Counted from the first letter of the stretch, positions 30,094 through 40,333 are shown. The stretch is 64,000 nt of DNA from Tritrichomonas musculus (GCA_039105265.1 JAPFFF010000012.1:248001-312000), one strand, 5' to 3'. Notes: a model not told the origin generated them from the sequence alone. Translations and numbers: made by a program.

Positions 30094-30987
30094 CTAGTAA
30101 ACAACTTTCTTTTTTCTTGATTTCTTTTCTGTTAAAGGAACAGGCGAGGTTAAAGTCTGATCTATATTTGCCATTCTCTGTGTAAATAAATTATCAGAAT
30201 CATCCATAAATTTGGCTCCATCTTCAGGATCTAGCCTTTTTCCATGAATGGTTTGCATTTGAAGAGCAAGAGGAACTCTTCTTGAATGCTTAAAATCTTT
30301 TGTAACATTAACAACATTATTTGCATTTTCAACTTGAAAGCAATCTCCAGCTTGAGATGGAGCTTCTTCAAGCATTAGGTTCAGTGTATGAATTTCATTG
30401 TTTCTTGTCTGTATTAATTTTTGTATTTCAATTTTGTGTCTTTTTTCCATTAACTTTAATTGTGAAGAAAAATGTTCATCATTTTTAGCATTTGTTTTGG
30501 TTGTTTTTGATTGTCTGAGCCTCATTGATTTGGTCTTTATGGCTGCTGCCTCTTTAAAATTGCATTGACCAGCTACAAGTTTAGCTGTAACAATAGATTG
30601 TTCATAATCAGACATAGCTGATGCTTGTGTATCAATTCGGCTTTGTCGCCATTTATCAGCTAGTTCTTTTAATTCATTTTCTTGCCTTTGCTGAAGTTTT
30701 GCTAATTTCTTACTAAATATTTGATTTGTTAAAGAGATTTTATTTGTAATATCTTTTGTAAATTGTTTACGGCTATTATCGATTTCTGTTGATAAAATTT
30801 GATTATTGTCAAAATAATCCGCAACATGGCATCCTAATTCCATTTCATCTTCGAAATTGACGAGATCTTTTAAATCTTGATAATATTTATCTGCCAACTC
30901 AAAATCGCCGATATCTACTGCTTCCTTAAGAAGCCTTTTTGCTTCTTTTGATGTTAATGGGTTTGGTAAAGATTTTTTTTGAGACAT
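30094..30987 (-). CDS. Coiled-coil protein with paired-helix head, unrecognised
   Basis: A 297-residue protein. The N-terminal helix pair (LTSKEAKRLLKEAVDIGDFE, then LADKYYQDL) resembles the short alpha-hairpin repeat found at the head of many trichomonad coiled-coil proteins. The middle (~85-210) is coiled coil and the C terminus is basic (KKSRKKKVVY), possibly a nuclear signal. It is divergent from the histone-fold gene with 107 bases between the start codons. Confidence 0.7.
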   Translation of the reverse strand: MSQKKSLPNPLTSKEAKRLLKEAVDIGDFELADKYYQDLKDLVNFEDEMELGCHVADYFDNNQILSTEIDNSRKQFTKDITNKISLTNQIFSKKLAKLQQRQENELKELADKWRQSRIDTQASAMSDYEQSIVTAKLVAGQCNFKEAAAIKTKSMRLRQSKTTKTNAKNDEHFSSQLKLMEKRHKIEIQKLIQTRNNEIHTLNLMLEEAPSQAGDCFQVENANNVVNVTKDFKHSRRVPLALQMQTIHGKRLDPEDGAKFMDDSDNLFTQRMANIDQTLTSPVPLTEKKSRKKKVVY

Positions 30988-31056
30988 TATGTATTCTTTT
31001 TTTTTTAAATTCCATGCGTTTATTTTTCAAATTTTTCTGAAATGATTTGAATCCCT

Positions 31057-31065
31057 AACTTTTTC
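31057..31065 (+). promoter_or_regulatory. AACTTTTTC word 29 nt upstream of start
   Basis: Sense-oriented copy of the recurring word before the histone-fold gene at 31095. Confidence 0.4.
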
Positions 31066-31094
31066 AAAAGGAATTTAAATAGAATATTTACAAA

Positions 31095-31406
31095 ATGTCG
31101 AATGAACAATTTCTAGAGAAAGAAGAAGAAATTAAATTAAATTCAACTAAAGTCAAAAGAATAATTAAAGAAAGTTGCGATACGCCAAATATCAGATTTA
31201 ATGGATCGGGTCTTCAATTTATGTCAGAGGTTGCTACAGAATTTATTGAATTTTTATCTCTAGCTGCAGTCGATCGATCTGAAAGACCGAAACAATATAT
31301 TGATTCAGTAGGAATTATGAAAGCATTAAGGGATTTAGGTTTCAACGATATTGCTGATGAAATTCCTGATCTTAATGGTTACACAGAAGATATGATTCCT
31401 GAATAA
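31095..31406 (+). CDS. Histone-fold protein of the NF-YB/Dr1 type
   Basis: A 103-residue protein that is almost only a histone fold: helix 1 (TKVKRIIKESC), long helix 2 (GLQFMSEVATEFIEFLSLAA) and helix 3 (VGIMKALRDLGFNDIADEIP). The FMSEVATEFIEFL helix and the final IMKALRDLGF are typical of the NF-YB, Dr1 (NC2-beta) and POLE3/Dpb3 group rather than of core histones. Likely partner is an NF-YC-type histone-fold subunit, acting in transcription or DNA replication. Sequence alone does not decide between Dr1, NF-YB and POLE3. The lack of the NF-YB DNA-contact and CCAAT residues argues mildly for Dr1/POLE3. Confidence 0.8.
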   Translation: MSNEQFLEKEEEIKLNSTKVKRIIKESCDTPNIRFNGSGLQFMSEVATEFIEFLSLAAVDRSERPKQYIDSVGIMKALRDLGFNDIADEIPDLNGYTEDMIPE

Positions 31407-31778
31407 CTTTTTTTTGTTTGGTTTTGTTTTTCTTTGAGTCATTAATTGTCTAAATATCTTTTTTACCAATTACACTTTGTTTTTACAAGGATAAACTCTT
31501 CCTATATTTATTGTTTATATGTGAAAGAATATTGCCAATTTCCTAATATATCGAAAAGTTCAATCAAAAATTCTCAAGTTCAAGGTTTGATCATATAGCA
31601 TTTTCCCAAATGAAGAAGATTTCATAATTGTACTTTGAAAAACTAAAAAGAACAAAAAATAATTCGAATTACAATATTAACGTTTCTTTTAATTAATCAA
31701 ATTAATATATATCTATAATATTATAATTTTTTTTTTTTTCTTTTTTGTAACTTAAACGCCAAGATATTAATATTATTT
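31407..31778. other. Intergenic between convergent genes
   Basis: About 370 bases, AT-rich, with a 14-base T run near 31730. Nothing recognised. Confidence 0.5.
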
Positions 31779-32987
31779 TCATTTAGACAAGAGAAACGCA
31801 AGGTCTTGGGATTCCTTCAAAGATTCATTCTTAGGTAAAACACAAAATGAATATAATTCAACAAGAAGATCGACGCCAAATTGCACACCTTTGTTGAAAG
31901 CCGTACAAAGCATTCCAAAGAATAATGCCAAACATTTTAAGTATGTTTCATTCTTTTGAATGCTTTTAATTGTATTCATTGATTTATATATATAACCTTC
32001 AAATTGTGGAGTAGGTAAGTCAGGATCTATTAAAATTTCTTGAATAACTTGAGCCTTTGCTGGTGTTAATTGAACAAGGGCAAGTTGTTCAAGAAGATTA
32101 TCGTTTCTCTTTACAAGGAACGAAACTATATCCTTAGCAATAGCTGTGTTATTTTCGATTAGAGAATCAATCTGTGAATTTGATAAATCTGCTTCTAATG
32201 ACAGTTCAGGATTCTTTTTAATCTCACGAGAAAGCGAATCTACTTCAGCTGATGTTAATTGAGTATCGATTGCTTTTCTAATCAGAGAAACTGCTGATTC
32301 CTTCGAATTAAGTGAAACATACTCATCAAATAATGCAGGTGGAGAGTCAAACGAAGATATAAATGTATCTTGTATTTCGCCTGGAAAAATTGGGGTAACT
32401 TCTGGCGCAGGGCGTATGTATATTGGTTCAAAATCATTATATATTGTTGAGTCGGTTAAAAGCTCAACAAGAATTTGAGAGGGGCTCATAACTTCGCTTT
32501 CTGGGCTTTCTACTTTTTCTGAGAGTACTGGTGAAATTCTTGGTTGATATTGCTTTGGTGCAGATAAGTTGATACTAGTAGAATTTGGAAGTGAAAAATT
32601 GTTGCTCATTATTGATTTAAGAGTCATTGAGCCAATCTTATCTGTATCGCCACTATCTAGAATGCAACTAACTATGTCATAAAGTTGTGGTGGGCAGAAG
32701 TTTGGATTTGAAATTCTGACTTCGTTATATAAATGAACAAATACTGGTAAAAATGGACTGTCATTAATAGGAACCTTGTTAAATTCGCTAAAGAGGAGCC
32801 AGGCTGCGACAATTTGATGTGAATGTTCAAGTAAACCGTCGGATAATAACATTGAAATTCCAGCTAAAGCTATCATGCGATTTCTAATATCAAATGATGA
32901 ATGAAATTTTGAAGAAATTGTCGAGAGCGTATCGGTGTTATTGGAAAGCAGATCGACAAAATTCTCTGCAACTTGTCTCTCCAACAT
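31779..32987 (-). CDS. CNOT11: CCR4-NOT complex subunit 11 (CNOT11)
   Basis: A 402-residue protein. The N-terminal helical part (~1-150: NFVDLLSNNTDTLSTISSKF, then MIALAGISMLLSDG and AAWLLFSEF) matches the CNOT11 N-terminal module that docks on NOT1. After a Ser/Pro-rich linker, residues ~215-402 fit the C-terminal DUF2363 domain: IRKAIDTQLTSAEVDSLSRE, IDSLIENNTAIAKDIVSFLV, then FEGYIYKSMNTIKSIQKNET and DLLVELYSFCV. In animals this domain binds CNOT10 and the complex deadenylates mRNA and senses stalled ribosomes. Yeast lacks it, so its presence in a trichomonad speaks for an ancient subunit. Length is close to the compact members of the family. Confidence 0.85.
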   Translation of the reverse strand: MLERQVAENFVDLLSNNTDTLSTISSKFHSSFDIRNRMIALAGISMLLSDGLLEHSHQIVAAWLLFSEFNKVPINDSPFLPVFVHLYNEVRISNPNFCPPQLYDIVSCILDSGDTDKIGSMTLKSIMSNNFSLPNSTSINLSAPKQYQPRISPVLSEKVESPESEVMSPSQILVELLTDSTIYNDFEPIYIRPAPEVTPIFPGEIQDTFISSFDSPPALFDEYVSLNSKESAVSLIRKAIDTQLTSAEVDSLSREIKKNPELSLEADLSNSQIDSLIENNTAIAKDIVSFLVKRNDNLLEQLALVQLTPAKAQVIQEILIDPDLPTPQFEGYIYKSMNTIKSIQKNETYLKCLALFFGMLCTAFNKGVQFGVDLLVELYSFCVLPKNESLKESQDLAFLLSK

Positions 32988-33627
32988 TCAAATTTACTAA
33001 TAAACAAACTTTCTCAATTTTAAAAGTAAATCTTTCAATATTGAAAACTATAATTTTAAACATACAAAAAAATTATCAAATTAATGTAAATCAAGCTTGC
33101 AATAATATAATATTGATATAATAAGAAAAAGAGACATTGAGGAAAATAATGAAAAGATATTTGCTCTATTTTCAATTTATGTTCAAATATTAACCATTTC
33201 TTTTTTTTGTTTTTGTTTTTCATTGATTTTTGTTTGCTTGTTTATTTAATACTCTCTATCAAGTTTTAATATAACCTGTTTTAGCTAATAGTTATTTTTT
33301 AAATGACGAATTGCTTTTATCTAGAAATCCATTAGTTTGATTCCAAATGGATACCTTAATCGATTGACCTATTAGGGTTAATAATAGCATTGATCATATA
33401 TGTATTTAATAATAAAGATTAAAAAGGTTTTAGATAGATTGTAAATATTTAAAGTTATTAATACCAAAAATAAAAAAAAAAATGGCATCTATGTTTTTGT
33501 TTGTTTACTGTGGTATTAGAGGTAAAAATCATCAGTTTATATATACAAAAATTACAACTTATTAAATATTGAAATAGTTTTCTAGTTATTTTCTCAAAGT
33601 ATTATGGTGATCGACAAAAATCTAAAA
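32988..33627. other. Intergenic, nothing recognised
   Basis: About 640 AT-rich bases between two leftward genes. No RNA gene or repeat seen. Confidence 0.5.
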
Positions 33628-33909
33628 TTAAGCTGGTTTGGCATTTGCTTGAGCTTCTTCATTTTCGAGCTTTAATTTTTCAAGTTTCTCTTTTTCTCTT
33701 TCTTCCCTTTGTCTCTCCTTTTTTTCTTTTCTCTTTTTCTTCACATCTTCATCAATGAAATATGGAAGTAAAACGTCCATTTCTGTATCATTTATGTTGG
33801 CAATAACATCTTTATGAAGAGTAGCAAGTGGTTTTGTCCTTGGAGGTTCTGTGTGAGCTGGAACCTCTTTTTTCTCTTCTTCTTCTCCAAAATAAACGGG
33901 AGTTGACAT
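33628..33909 (-). CDS. Small charged protein, unrecognised
   Basis: A 93-residue protein: an acidic stretch (GEEEEKKE), a short central segment (TLHKDVIANINDTEMDVLLP) and a C-terminal Lys/Arg/Glu helix of ~40 residues. The ATG at 33909 is used; the preceding in-frame codon at 33912 is TTG. In the sense direction an AACTTTTTC word lies 44 nt upstream. Real-gene status is likely given codon regularity, but function is unknown. Confidence 0.6.
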   Translation of the reverse strand: MSTPVYFGEEEEKKEVPAHTEPPRTKPLATLHKDVIANINDTEMDVLLPYFIDEDVKKKRKEKKERQREEREKEKLEKLKLENEEAQANAKPA

Positions 33910-33953
33910 CAAAATGAGTAATTATGGGTTTTAGTAAAACAATCAAATTTTTT

Positions 33954-33962
33954 GAAAAAGTT
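33954..33962 (-). promoter_or_regulatory. AACTTTTTC word 44 nt upstream of start
   Basis: Sense-oriented copy of the recurring word for the gene starting at 33909. Confidence 0.35.
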
Positions 33963-34119
33963 GATAGAAAAATTTTCACTTTTGAATAATATCAAAAAGT
34001 CTATAAACTTACACATTTCTATATGCAATCAGCATAATCATGAAACTCAGCTTTGTCAATTGTATCATCAAATCTATCTTTATATCTTCGAAAGTTTTAT
34101 CAAATGAACGACGATTATT

Positions 34120-34740
34120 GAAAAATATCTTTTAATAATATCTTTAAAAAAAAGGCCAAAAATCATCGAGGATTTGAGGTCTTCTTATTTTGATAATTCT
34201 TGTCATTATTCCAAGAATATGTAAATTAGAAAAAAAAAATATATTTATAGTCAGCATTTCATAGATAATGATACTAGATACATAAACATCAGTTGCTTCA
34301 GAATATTTTTCGTTTACATAAATTTCTGGTGCTCTATAAATTAGTGTCCTTTTTAAAATGCCAAAATCTGAAATTCATCAAGAAGGATTTTTTGAAATTT
34401 TGAATTCCTGTGAATGATTTTGTGCATGAGCATATGACGGCCCGCTCGCTAGTCTATAAGCAACGATCAACTTTTGAAAGTCCATTCTTTTCCATTTCAT
34501 GTATATCATGAAATGTTCCAATTTTTCAATATTCAATGACAATTGTTAGAACTAGTTCGCCTTAAAAGTTCATTGGTTATTCGCATTGAATTTCAAAATT
34601 GAGGAATGGTCTAGAACTGACATTAAATTTGCTTCCTTAAAAAGCACAAGCGTTTGTATGTCATTAAATGTGTCCTCGTCAACCATGAAAAGAGAAATTT
34701 TGTTTGTATAACGAACTTTTGTGGCTGATTCTTGCCTTCA
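34120..34740 (-). pseudogene. Decayed protein kinase (TKL/trichomonad type)
   Basis: On the minus strand, broken pieces of one kinase domain appear in the right order. First an N-lobe helix (KEANLMSVLDHSSILKFNAN, cf. REI-x-LSKLNHPSILKF), then a hinge-like IVIEY piece, then the catalytic loop IIHRNSKFQKILLDE where H-R-D-L-K-x2-N-I-L-L-D is expected (D and the loop Asn lost). Last comes the APE segment RAPEIYVNEKYSEATDVY, followed by a late IRRPQI. The pieces lie in different frames with stops between them, so the gene is dead. Kinases of this type are greatly expanded in trichomonads, so many intact relatives should exist. Confidence 0.75.
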
Positions 34741-35387
34741 TTTAATGACTTCTCTTGATGAAATGAGAGACTGTTTTCAATTCAATTAAATTCAAATTTC
34801 TGCAGCCTTTGATGAAATTTCAGACATCCGAGCATCAATTATCTAATTTGTTAAATTAACATTTACTTATTTTATTGAGTAATTATTCAAGAATTTATAT
34901 TGTTAAGTATATACAAATATCATATCAAAAAGAAGTGAATCTGACAAATTGCTTCCAATAGCTTGGAATTTTGTTACTATATAATTTTAGCGAATCAGAA
35001 TGAGCTATTGCTATTGCAAATAATAAAATTTAATTAGATTATTTAATTTTATTGTAAATATAATTGTTTTGACCAGTAAGTTGAATTTGTTTTTATTATA
35101 AATCAAAGATTGTGAATGTTTATATAAATTGCTTTTTTTTTAAAAAAAAATGAAATTTATTGCACTAATGTACAAATTCTGTAAAAGAAACTTTTATTAT
35201 TAAAGAATTCATCCAAAATATTTATAAAATGGCCTAGTGAAGATTCAAATCATATATTATTAAAACAAAAATTAAGATTATATTTCTACTGTTCATCAAA
35301 AGTTGCTTTTGAGGTAAGAAAGCTTGGATAAACTCAAACTTGGAATTTATGCCTAGTGTACAATTAAATATTTCTTTGAATCATTAT
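34741..35387. other. Intergenic, possible 5' debris of the kinase
   Basis: About 650 bases. A faint continuation of kinase-like coding may reach ~34850; the rest is AT-rich with nothing recognised. Confidence 0.4.
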
Positions 35388-36041
35388 CTATTCCACTTGA
35401 ACTGAATTAAAAATGCCTTCTGTATCTGTTCCACAAATTGCACAGGTGGGATCAGTAGAATAGCGTTTTATTGCGCATGAACTGCAGAATTTATGACCGC
35501 ATTTTACCATAACTGGATCTTTGAGTAATTTATGGCATATTTGGCAAACATCAGGTTCAAGAGTTACAACTTTTTTCCTACGCCTTTCTGCTTCTGCACG
35601 TTCACATCCTTCATGGAAAGCTTTCCATCCAGCTTGCTCCTCCATCTGTGATGAAGATACAACATCATCACGGGTATGAAGATATTTGCATGCGCCTCCA
35701 AATGTGCAATAGCCTGTATCATGATAGTCTTTGCATATAGGCATTTCTTGATCAACTGTAAATTCCATTTTTTTCCATCCAAGATGATCATCGTCACGAT
35801 CAATTGTACCATCTTCAAGACCTTCTTGATTTTTTTTATGAATAAGTTTTATATCTTTTTCTTGCCTTTTTTTTACCTTTGAAAGGGAGTCTGAAACCGC
35901 AGATATTTCATTTGAGCCTAATACAGATTTTGGCTTATTAATTGATGCAATAGGTTTAATGGATGTCTTTTCTGTTTCTGTTTGTGCTATTAATTCTGAT
36001 ACTACTTTTGTAGAATTATCTGTTTTTGTTCTTTTTCTCAT
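35388..36041 (-). CDS. CWC24: CCCH-RING spliceosomal protein Cwc24/RNF113A
   Basis: A 217-residue protein with one CCCH zinc finger (C103-x8-C112-x5-C118-x3-H122, in CKDYHDTGYCTFGGACKYLH) followed, after a short acidic/basic linker, by a C-terminal C3HC4 RING (C166 to C203, CQICHKLLKDPV ... CGHKFC). This order and the wording CKDYHDTGYC and DPVMVKCGHKFC match RNF113A/Cwc24, which sits at the 5' splice site in the activated spliceosome before catalysis. The N terminus is Lys/Ser/Thr-rich and disordered. Trichomonads have few introns yet keep a full spliceosome, so a conserved copy is expected. Confidence 0.92.
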   Translation of the reverse strand: MRKRTKTDNSTKVVSELIAQTETEKTSIKPIASINKPKSVLGSNEISAVSDSLSKVKKRQEKDIKLIHKKNQEGLEDGTIDRDDDHLGWKKMEFTVDQEMPICKDYHDTGYCTFGGACKYLHTRDDVVSSSQMEEQAGWKAFHEGCERAEAERRRKKVVTLEPDVCQICHKLLKDPVMVKCGHKFCSSCAIKRYSTDPTCAICGTDTEGIFNSVQVE

Positions 36042-36536
36042 TAAAAATATGCTGAAACCAAATAACTTAGGAAATTTTAATTTGATGAAAATTTTACAAC
36101 CAAACTAAGATATCTCGAAACTTATTTGAAAAAAAAATTATAACTTTAGTGCTTATAATTCTAAAGAGTTCATGACTACAAAGTTTTGAAATTTTAAACG
36201 AATTAATAAAAATTTTAAAAATGGAAATATATATATATATATATTTAGTACTGATTGCTTTCATCTATTTTCAATCATTATTATTTTAGAATATTTGTTT
36301 CTATTTGATGAGAAATACTTAACTGATTATAAAATCCTTTTTAATTATAAATTATTAATTAATTTAGTTGTTCTTTAAATTGGAATTTCATTGGTAAATA
36401 ATGATTTGTTTTTTATTTAAAATCATTTTGAGTAATTTCATTGGATACAAACTAATTTTTTATAATTGATTCTATTTAATTTGAAAAAAAAAGAATTAAT
36501 TTTAATGAAAACATTTATTTATTTAAATTAATATTA
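36042..36536. other. Intergenic, nothing recognised
   Basis: About 495 AT-rich bases with a short TA microsatellite at ~36225-36244. No gene seen. Confidence 0.5.
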
Positions 36537-37502
36537 TTACTCTATATCATTATCATTTGCTCCAACATGTTCTGCGCTTTTTGGATATTCAATATCGTTA
36601 TTTGATTGAGGCTCTTCATCATCAAGTTTGTTATGCTCATCATCAGATGACATTAGTTCAGGGTAGTCTTTTAAATTTCCACCAGCTCTTAGCATCGCAT
36701 CTCTTTGCATTTTACGAAAATCTTTAAAATCTTTCTCTTCTTTTTCACGCTTTTTTTCTTTTAATTGCTGCCTTGCAATCATTTCTGCTTTTTTACCACC
36801 ACTGGACCATGCATCAACAAGTAATCTATCTTCATCAGTAATTTGAGCATCATCTAAATATTGTAATTTTTGGCATTTAAGTGTCATTTGTCTTCTGTAG
36901 CTTTTAGTGTGAGGTACAATTGGATTACAATCCATTCGAAGAACTTTTAAGTTTGGCATCTGTGATAAAACTTCTATTATTTCTGGATCATCCATTTGGT
37001 TATGGACTATATTTAAAACTGAGATTGAAGGGCATTCCAAAATTCCCTTCAATAAATCTGCCGTTTTAACTTGATTATAATCAATTTCAAATGTCACTAA
37101 ATTTTTTAAATTTGATAATCCACTTACTTTTGAGATACAGTTGTTGGACAGCATCAATGAATTCAAATTAGTAAGATCTTCCAAACCAGTAATATCAGTT
37201 ATCAAATTGTTTTGTAAATTCAACGAAGTTAGTTGTTTGAGAGATGATAAATTTTCTATTGTTGTTATTTGATTATTGTTGAGCCAAAGACTTTTCAAAT
37301 TTACAAATTCATCAAGGTTTTTGATTTTTGGGAATCCTTCATAGTGCAAGTAAAGTGTGTCATTTAACTCTGGATAAATATATAAATCGTGCTTTTTACA
37401 GCATTCCAAAATTTTTGATTTTGTCATATTTGGAAAAGATTCATCATCTACATCTTCTTCCTCATCATCAATTGTTTCTTGATTGTTGTCTGTTGATTGC
37501 AT
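36537..37502 (-). CDS. DNAAF1: Dynein axonemal assembly factor 1 (DNAAF1/LRRC50/ODA7)
   Basis: A 321-residue protein. Residues ~25-62 (SKILECCKKHDLYIYPELND followed by TLYLHYEGF) reproduce the signature just before the leucine-rich repeats of DNAAF1. Six SDS22-type LRRs follow (~60-190; e.g. LKSLWLNNNQITTIENLSSL, LNSLMLSNNCISKVSGLSNL). Then comes the LRR cap: NPIVPHTKSYRRQMTLKCQ and LQYLDDAQI. A basic coiled helix and an acidic tail end it. DNAAF1 pre-assembles outer and inner dynein arms in the cytoplasm of flagellated cells. Its presence fits a flagellate host. The C-terminal half of the vertebrate protein is absent here, as in several protists. Confidence 0.92.
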   Translation of the reverse strand: MQSTDNNQETIDDEEEDVDDESFPNMTKSKILECCKKHDLYIYPELNDTLYLHYEGFPKIKNLDEFVNLKSLWLNNNQITTIENLSSLKQLTSLNLQNNLITDITGLEDLTNLNSLMLSNNCISKVSGLSNLKNLVTFEIDYNQVKTADLLKGILECPSISVLNIVHNQMDDPEIIEVLSQMPNLKVLRMDCNPIVPHTKSYRRQMTLKCQKLQYLDDAQITDEDRLLVDAWSSGGKKAEMIARQQLKEKKREKEEKDFKDFRKMQRDAMLRAGGNLKDYPELMSSDDEHNKLDDEEPQSNNDIEYPKSAEHVGANDNDIE

Positions 37503-37797
37503 TTATAAATTTTTAAACGTTTTTTATTTGAAAATATATTTATCCGGATAATTAAATTGAATGCTTATAACGAGATTTATTAAAAATAAGATTATTCTGT
37601 GATACATTAGTCATTTGTAAAATTTTATAAGTATTTTAAGAATATAAATGTTAGAAATCAAGATTTTAAAAATTAAAAAAAAAAAAAAAAACAAGAAGAT
37701 CAATGATTAAAATTTATTGAATTGTATATATGCAAAGCAACAATATTTAAAAACAAATATATATATTTATCATATCTTATTTATTAAAAACAAATAG

Positions 37798-38460
37798 TTA
37801 CATGTTTAAATCAAGCTTTTTCATAATCATTTCATATTCTTTATCGCTATCATAAGCTCCATGTGCTACAAGATACTTTTCAACATCACGATGATGATTT
37901 ATTGATGCCCAATAACGTGCTGTCGTATGAAAAAAGTTTTTTTTTGAAATGTTATGAATTCTTTTGAATTTTGAATTGCAGATGTATAAAAAATTGCAAA
38001 AATTGAAACGATATAATTAAGATTAACTTTTTTTGCACACAAAATTTTAACAATTTCAAGTTTGCCAGCATCAGATGCATAATGAATTGGCTGCCAAATT
38101 AAACACAGAATAATAAAACTCATTAAAAAAAGAAATAAAAAAATCGCATTTTGAGAAAAAATAAAATAAAACATCACAAATTTCAAGTGGAATCTTCAAC
38201 GCTATTAATGAATTAAATATGAAAACATTCCCTGAAATTGCTGCAAAATGGATTGGTGAACGACATAAAAAAATTGAATTAAACCGTTTTTATCTAAAAT
38301 GTTGACTTTTGCTCCCATTGCAAGTAATATATTAAAGCATCGAAGAGATCCATAAAAGCATGCAACACTGATAATTGGAGGATCACTTTGTAATTGCCAA
38401 TCTAATCGTTTTAAATTTTCTGGTTTTAAATCTTGAGAATTAATATTAAAATAAACAAAA
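37798..38460 (-). pseudogene. Decayed ankyrin-repeat gene
   Basis: Ankyrin phrases occur in order on the minus strand but in changing frames: LDWQLQSDPPIISVACFYGS and ILLAMGAKVNILDKNG at ~38290-38430, then QPIHYASDAGKLEIVKILCA at ~38040-38100. The end piece ARYWASINHHRDVEKYLVAH, at ~37860-37925, runs on to a stop at 37798-37800. The wording is that of the trichomonad DUF3447/ankyrin family. The breaks are frameshifts plus a non-ankyrin stretch of ~100 bases around 38105-38215, possibly a small insertion. Confidence 0.75.
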
Positions 38461-38724
38461 AAGAACTATTGTATTTGAATGAAATGGATATATGATTAAT
38501 CTAGATAGAGAAATTGAATCATCTTTTTTCAAAGTATAAAGCAATTCATCAATCATAGAATAATTGATGCTTTATTTAAAAATTTTGAATAATTTTGGCC
38601 TTTATAATTGACCTTCATATTAATTCTTATATTTATTCGATATTATCAATAAATATATATTGAGTATTTATTACGTTAAAGAATGCATGCATGAAATAAA
38701 AAGCACGATAAATAAAGATAGGAT

Positions 38725-38883
38725 AAATTTTTAGTAGGAAATAAAAAGGATCTTGTAGAATATAGAAAAATTTTCACTGAAGTAGGAGTAGAAGCATCCA
38801 AAGAACTCAATGCAATTTATCATGAAGTTTCTACAAATAATAGTAGTAGTATTGAAAATCCTTTTAGAGATATAGTATTTTGA
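38725..38883 (+). pseudogene. C-terminal fragment of a Rab-type small GTPase
   Basis: A 52-codon piece ending in TGA reads KFLVGNKKDLVEYRKIF, then ASKELNAIYHEVSTNN and a final NPFRDIV. This is the G4 box (NKxD) and G5 box (E-x-S-T/A) of Rab GTPases with the usual spacing and the following F-x-x-I/V helix. P-loop, switch regions and the prenylated tail are missing, so it is a dead fragment. It lies beside the decayed ankyrin gene on the opposite strand. Confidence 0.75.
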
Positions 38884-39716
38884 ATCGGTTTAGAAACTAT
38901 TAGCAGGGAATTTAGTTTTCAGTTCAATACAATGCCAATTTGACCAAATAACTTTGAAAAGTTTAATCATTGATTGTCCATATATGAAACTTGGAATTAA
39001 AAATGATCAGTTTGGATTTAAAAGGACAAGCTTAAAAGATAACAACATTAATTTTTATTTTTTTAAACATATTTACTACAAAAATATCATCGTTCTTTTC
39101 TATTTGATTCATTTTAAATTTCATAATTGTAATTATCAATGTAGAAGTTGTTATGTTTTAGAATTCGATGATCAAAAGAGGAAATTAAATGCAATCAAAA
39201 TATAGCATTATTTTGTTAATTATGGTGACGCCAACAAAAGCAATGAAACCATAAAAAAAAAAAAGAGTTATCAACAGAACAAAAATAACAACTGCAAAAG
39301 AATTAACAATCACCGCAATGACACAACTAAAGGCCTTTGGTGAAGCAACGGCAATGCTTCCTCTTTTTCAATACTAGAAATGTGTCAATTACAAATTAAT
39401 ATTGTTTAATATAAATTTTTAAAAAATCTACATAAATTTATTTAAATTATTGTGGTAAAAAATGCTCAACAATGGTGAAAAATAGAATAATAGATATCCA
39501 ATAAATTGAACATACATGATTTTATTCAATAACTTAAAATAAGTAAAGTATTTACATTAAAACTTTATGATTGAAAACTTGCTTATTTACTTACTAAATG
39601 AGGAAAAATACTTATTATAAATAGGCCAAATATAAATTTAATTTTCGAATAGATGATTGAAAAAATTCACTTTATTTCAATCAAAACCCCAAAGAGTTTT
39701 TATTCTATAATTAAAA
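38884..39716. other. Degenerate intergenic stretch
   Basis: About 830 bases with short ORF pieces but no recognisable protein. An Asn/Thr-rich coding-like patch at ~39215-39380 (ACAACT and CAATG repeats) could be low-complexity gene debris. Confidence 0.4.
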
Positions 39717-40076
39717 TCAAGCATCAGAATATTTATTTGCTTGTTCTTGTCTAATTTCTTGAATTTGTTCTTTTTCAAATCCCAGTTTTTCTCCAATTTG
39801 TATTAGTTCATTTATATCTTCATTGTTTTGATATCTAGCCCTTATTTCATGTTTAAAGGCTTCTTCAACCATCTCTTTAACTATCAATTCTCCAGGATTT
39901 TTAATGCTTCCTATCAACGTCTTTTCTCTTAATTCTCTTTGTTTTTTAATAACATAATCTTCCTTCTGATTCTTAGTTTTTACTAAATAATCAAAGCATC
40001 CTAATATTCCCCTATATCCTTGCTGGTTATCCTTAGAAAGATTTTCATAAAAACTATTTCCATCAATGCTAATCAT
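39717..40076 (-). CDS. Small unrecognised protein with an OTU-like DGNSFY motif
   Basis: A 119-residue protein with an intact frame and an ATG at 40076. The start, ISIDGNSFYENL, resembles the DGNCFY motif around the catalytic cysteine of OTU/otubain deubiquitinases, but with Ser in place of Cys. The rest is helical and charged, without an OTU histidine motif that I can see. It may be a degenerate or truncated OTU-like protein, or unrelated. It lies in a stretch with several dead genes, so it may itself be a remnant. Confidence 0.45.
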   Translation of the reverse strand: MISIDGNSFYENLSKDNQQGYRGILGCFDYLVKTKNQKEDYVIKKQRELREKTLIGSIKNPGELIVKEMVEEAFKHEIRARYQNNEDINELIQIGEKLGFEKEQIQEIRQEQANKYSDA

Positions 40077-40333
40077 ATTTTCTCAAAAAATAAAATAAAC
40101 GATCATTTTACATTTAAAATTTTTTTAGCATAATGCACAAAGAATAGTTGTTGATCCCTATTTAATAGTGTATATTGTAGAAAATCGTTTTATAAAAAGT
40201 TGCTTTGTGGATTTAGTTTATTAAATATTAGGAAGCGAAAAACAATTGTTAATTTTTATTTCACAAAATCAATTGTTTTTCAAAAAAAATAGCCAGATGA
40301 TAACTTCTGGCGTTTTTCTAAAAAAAAAAAAAG

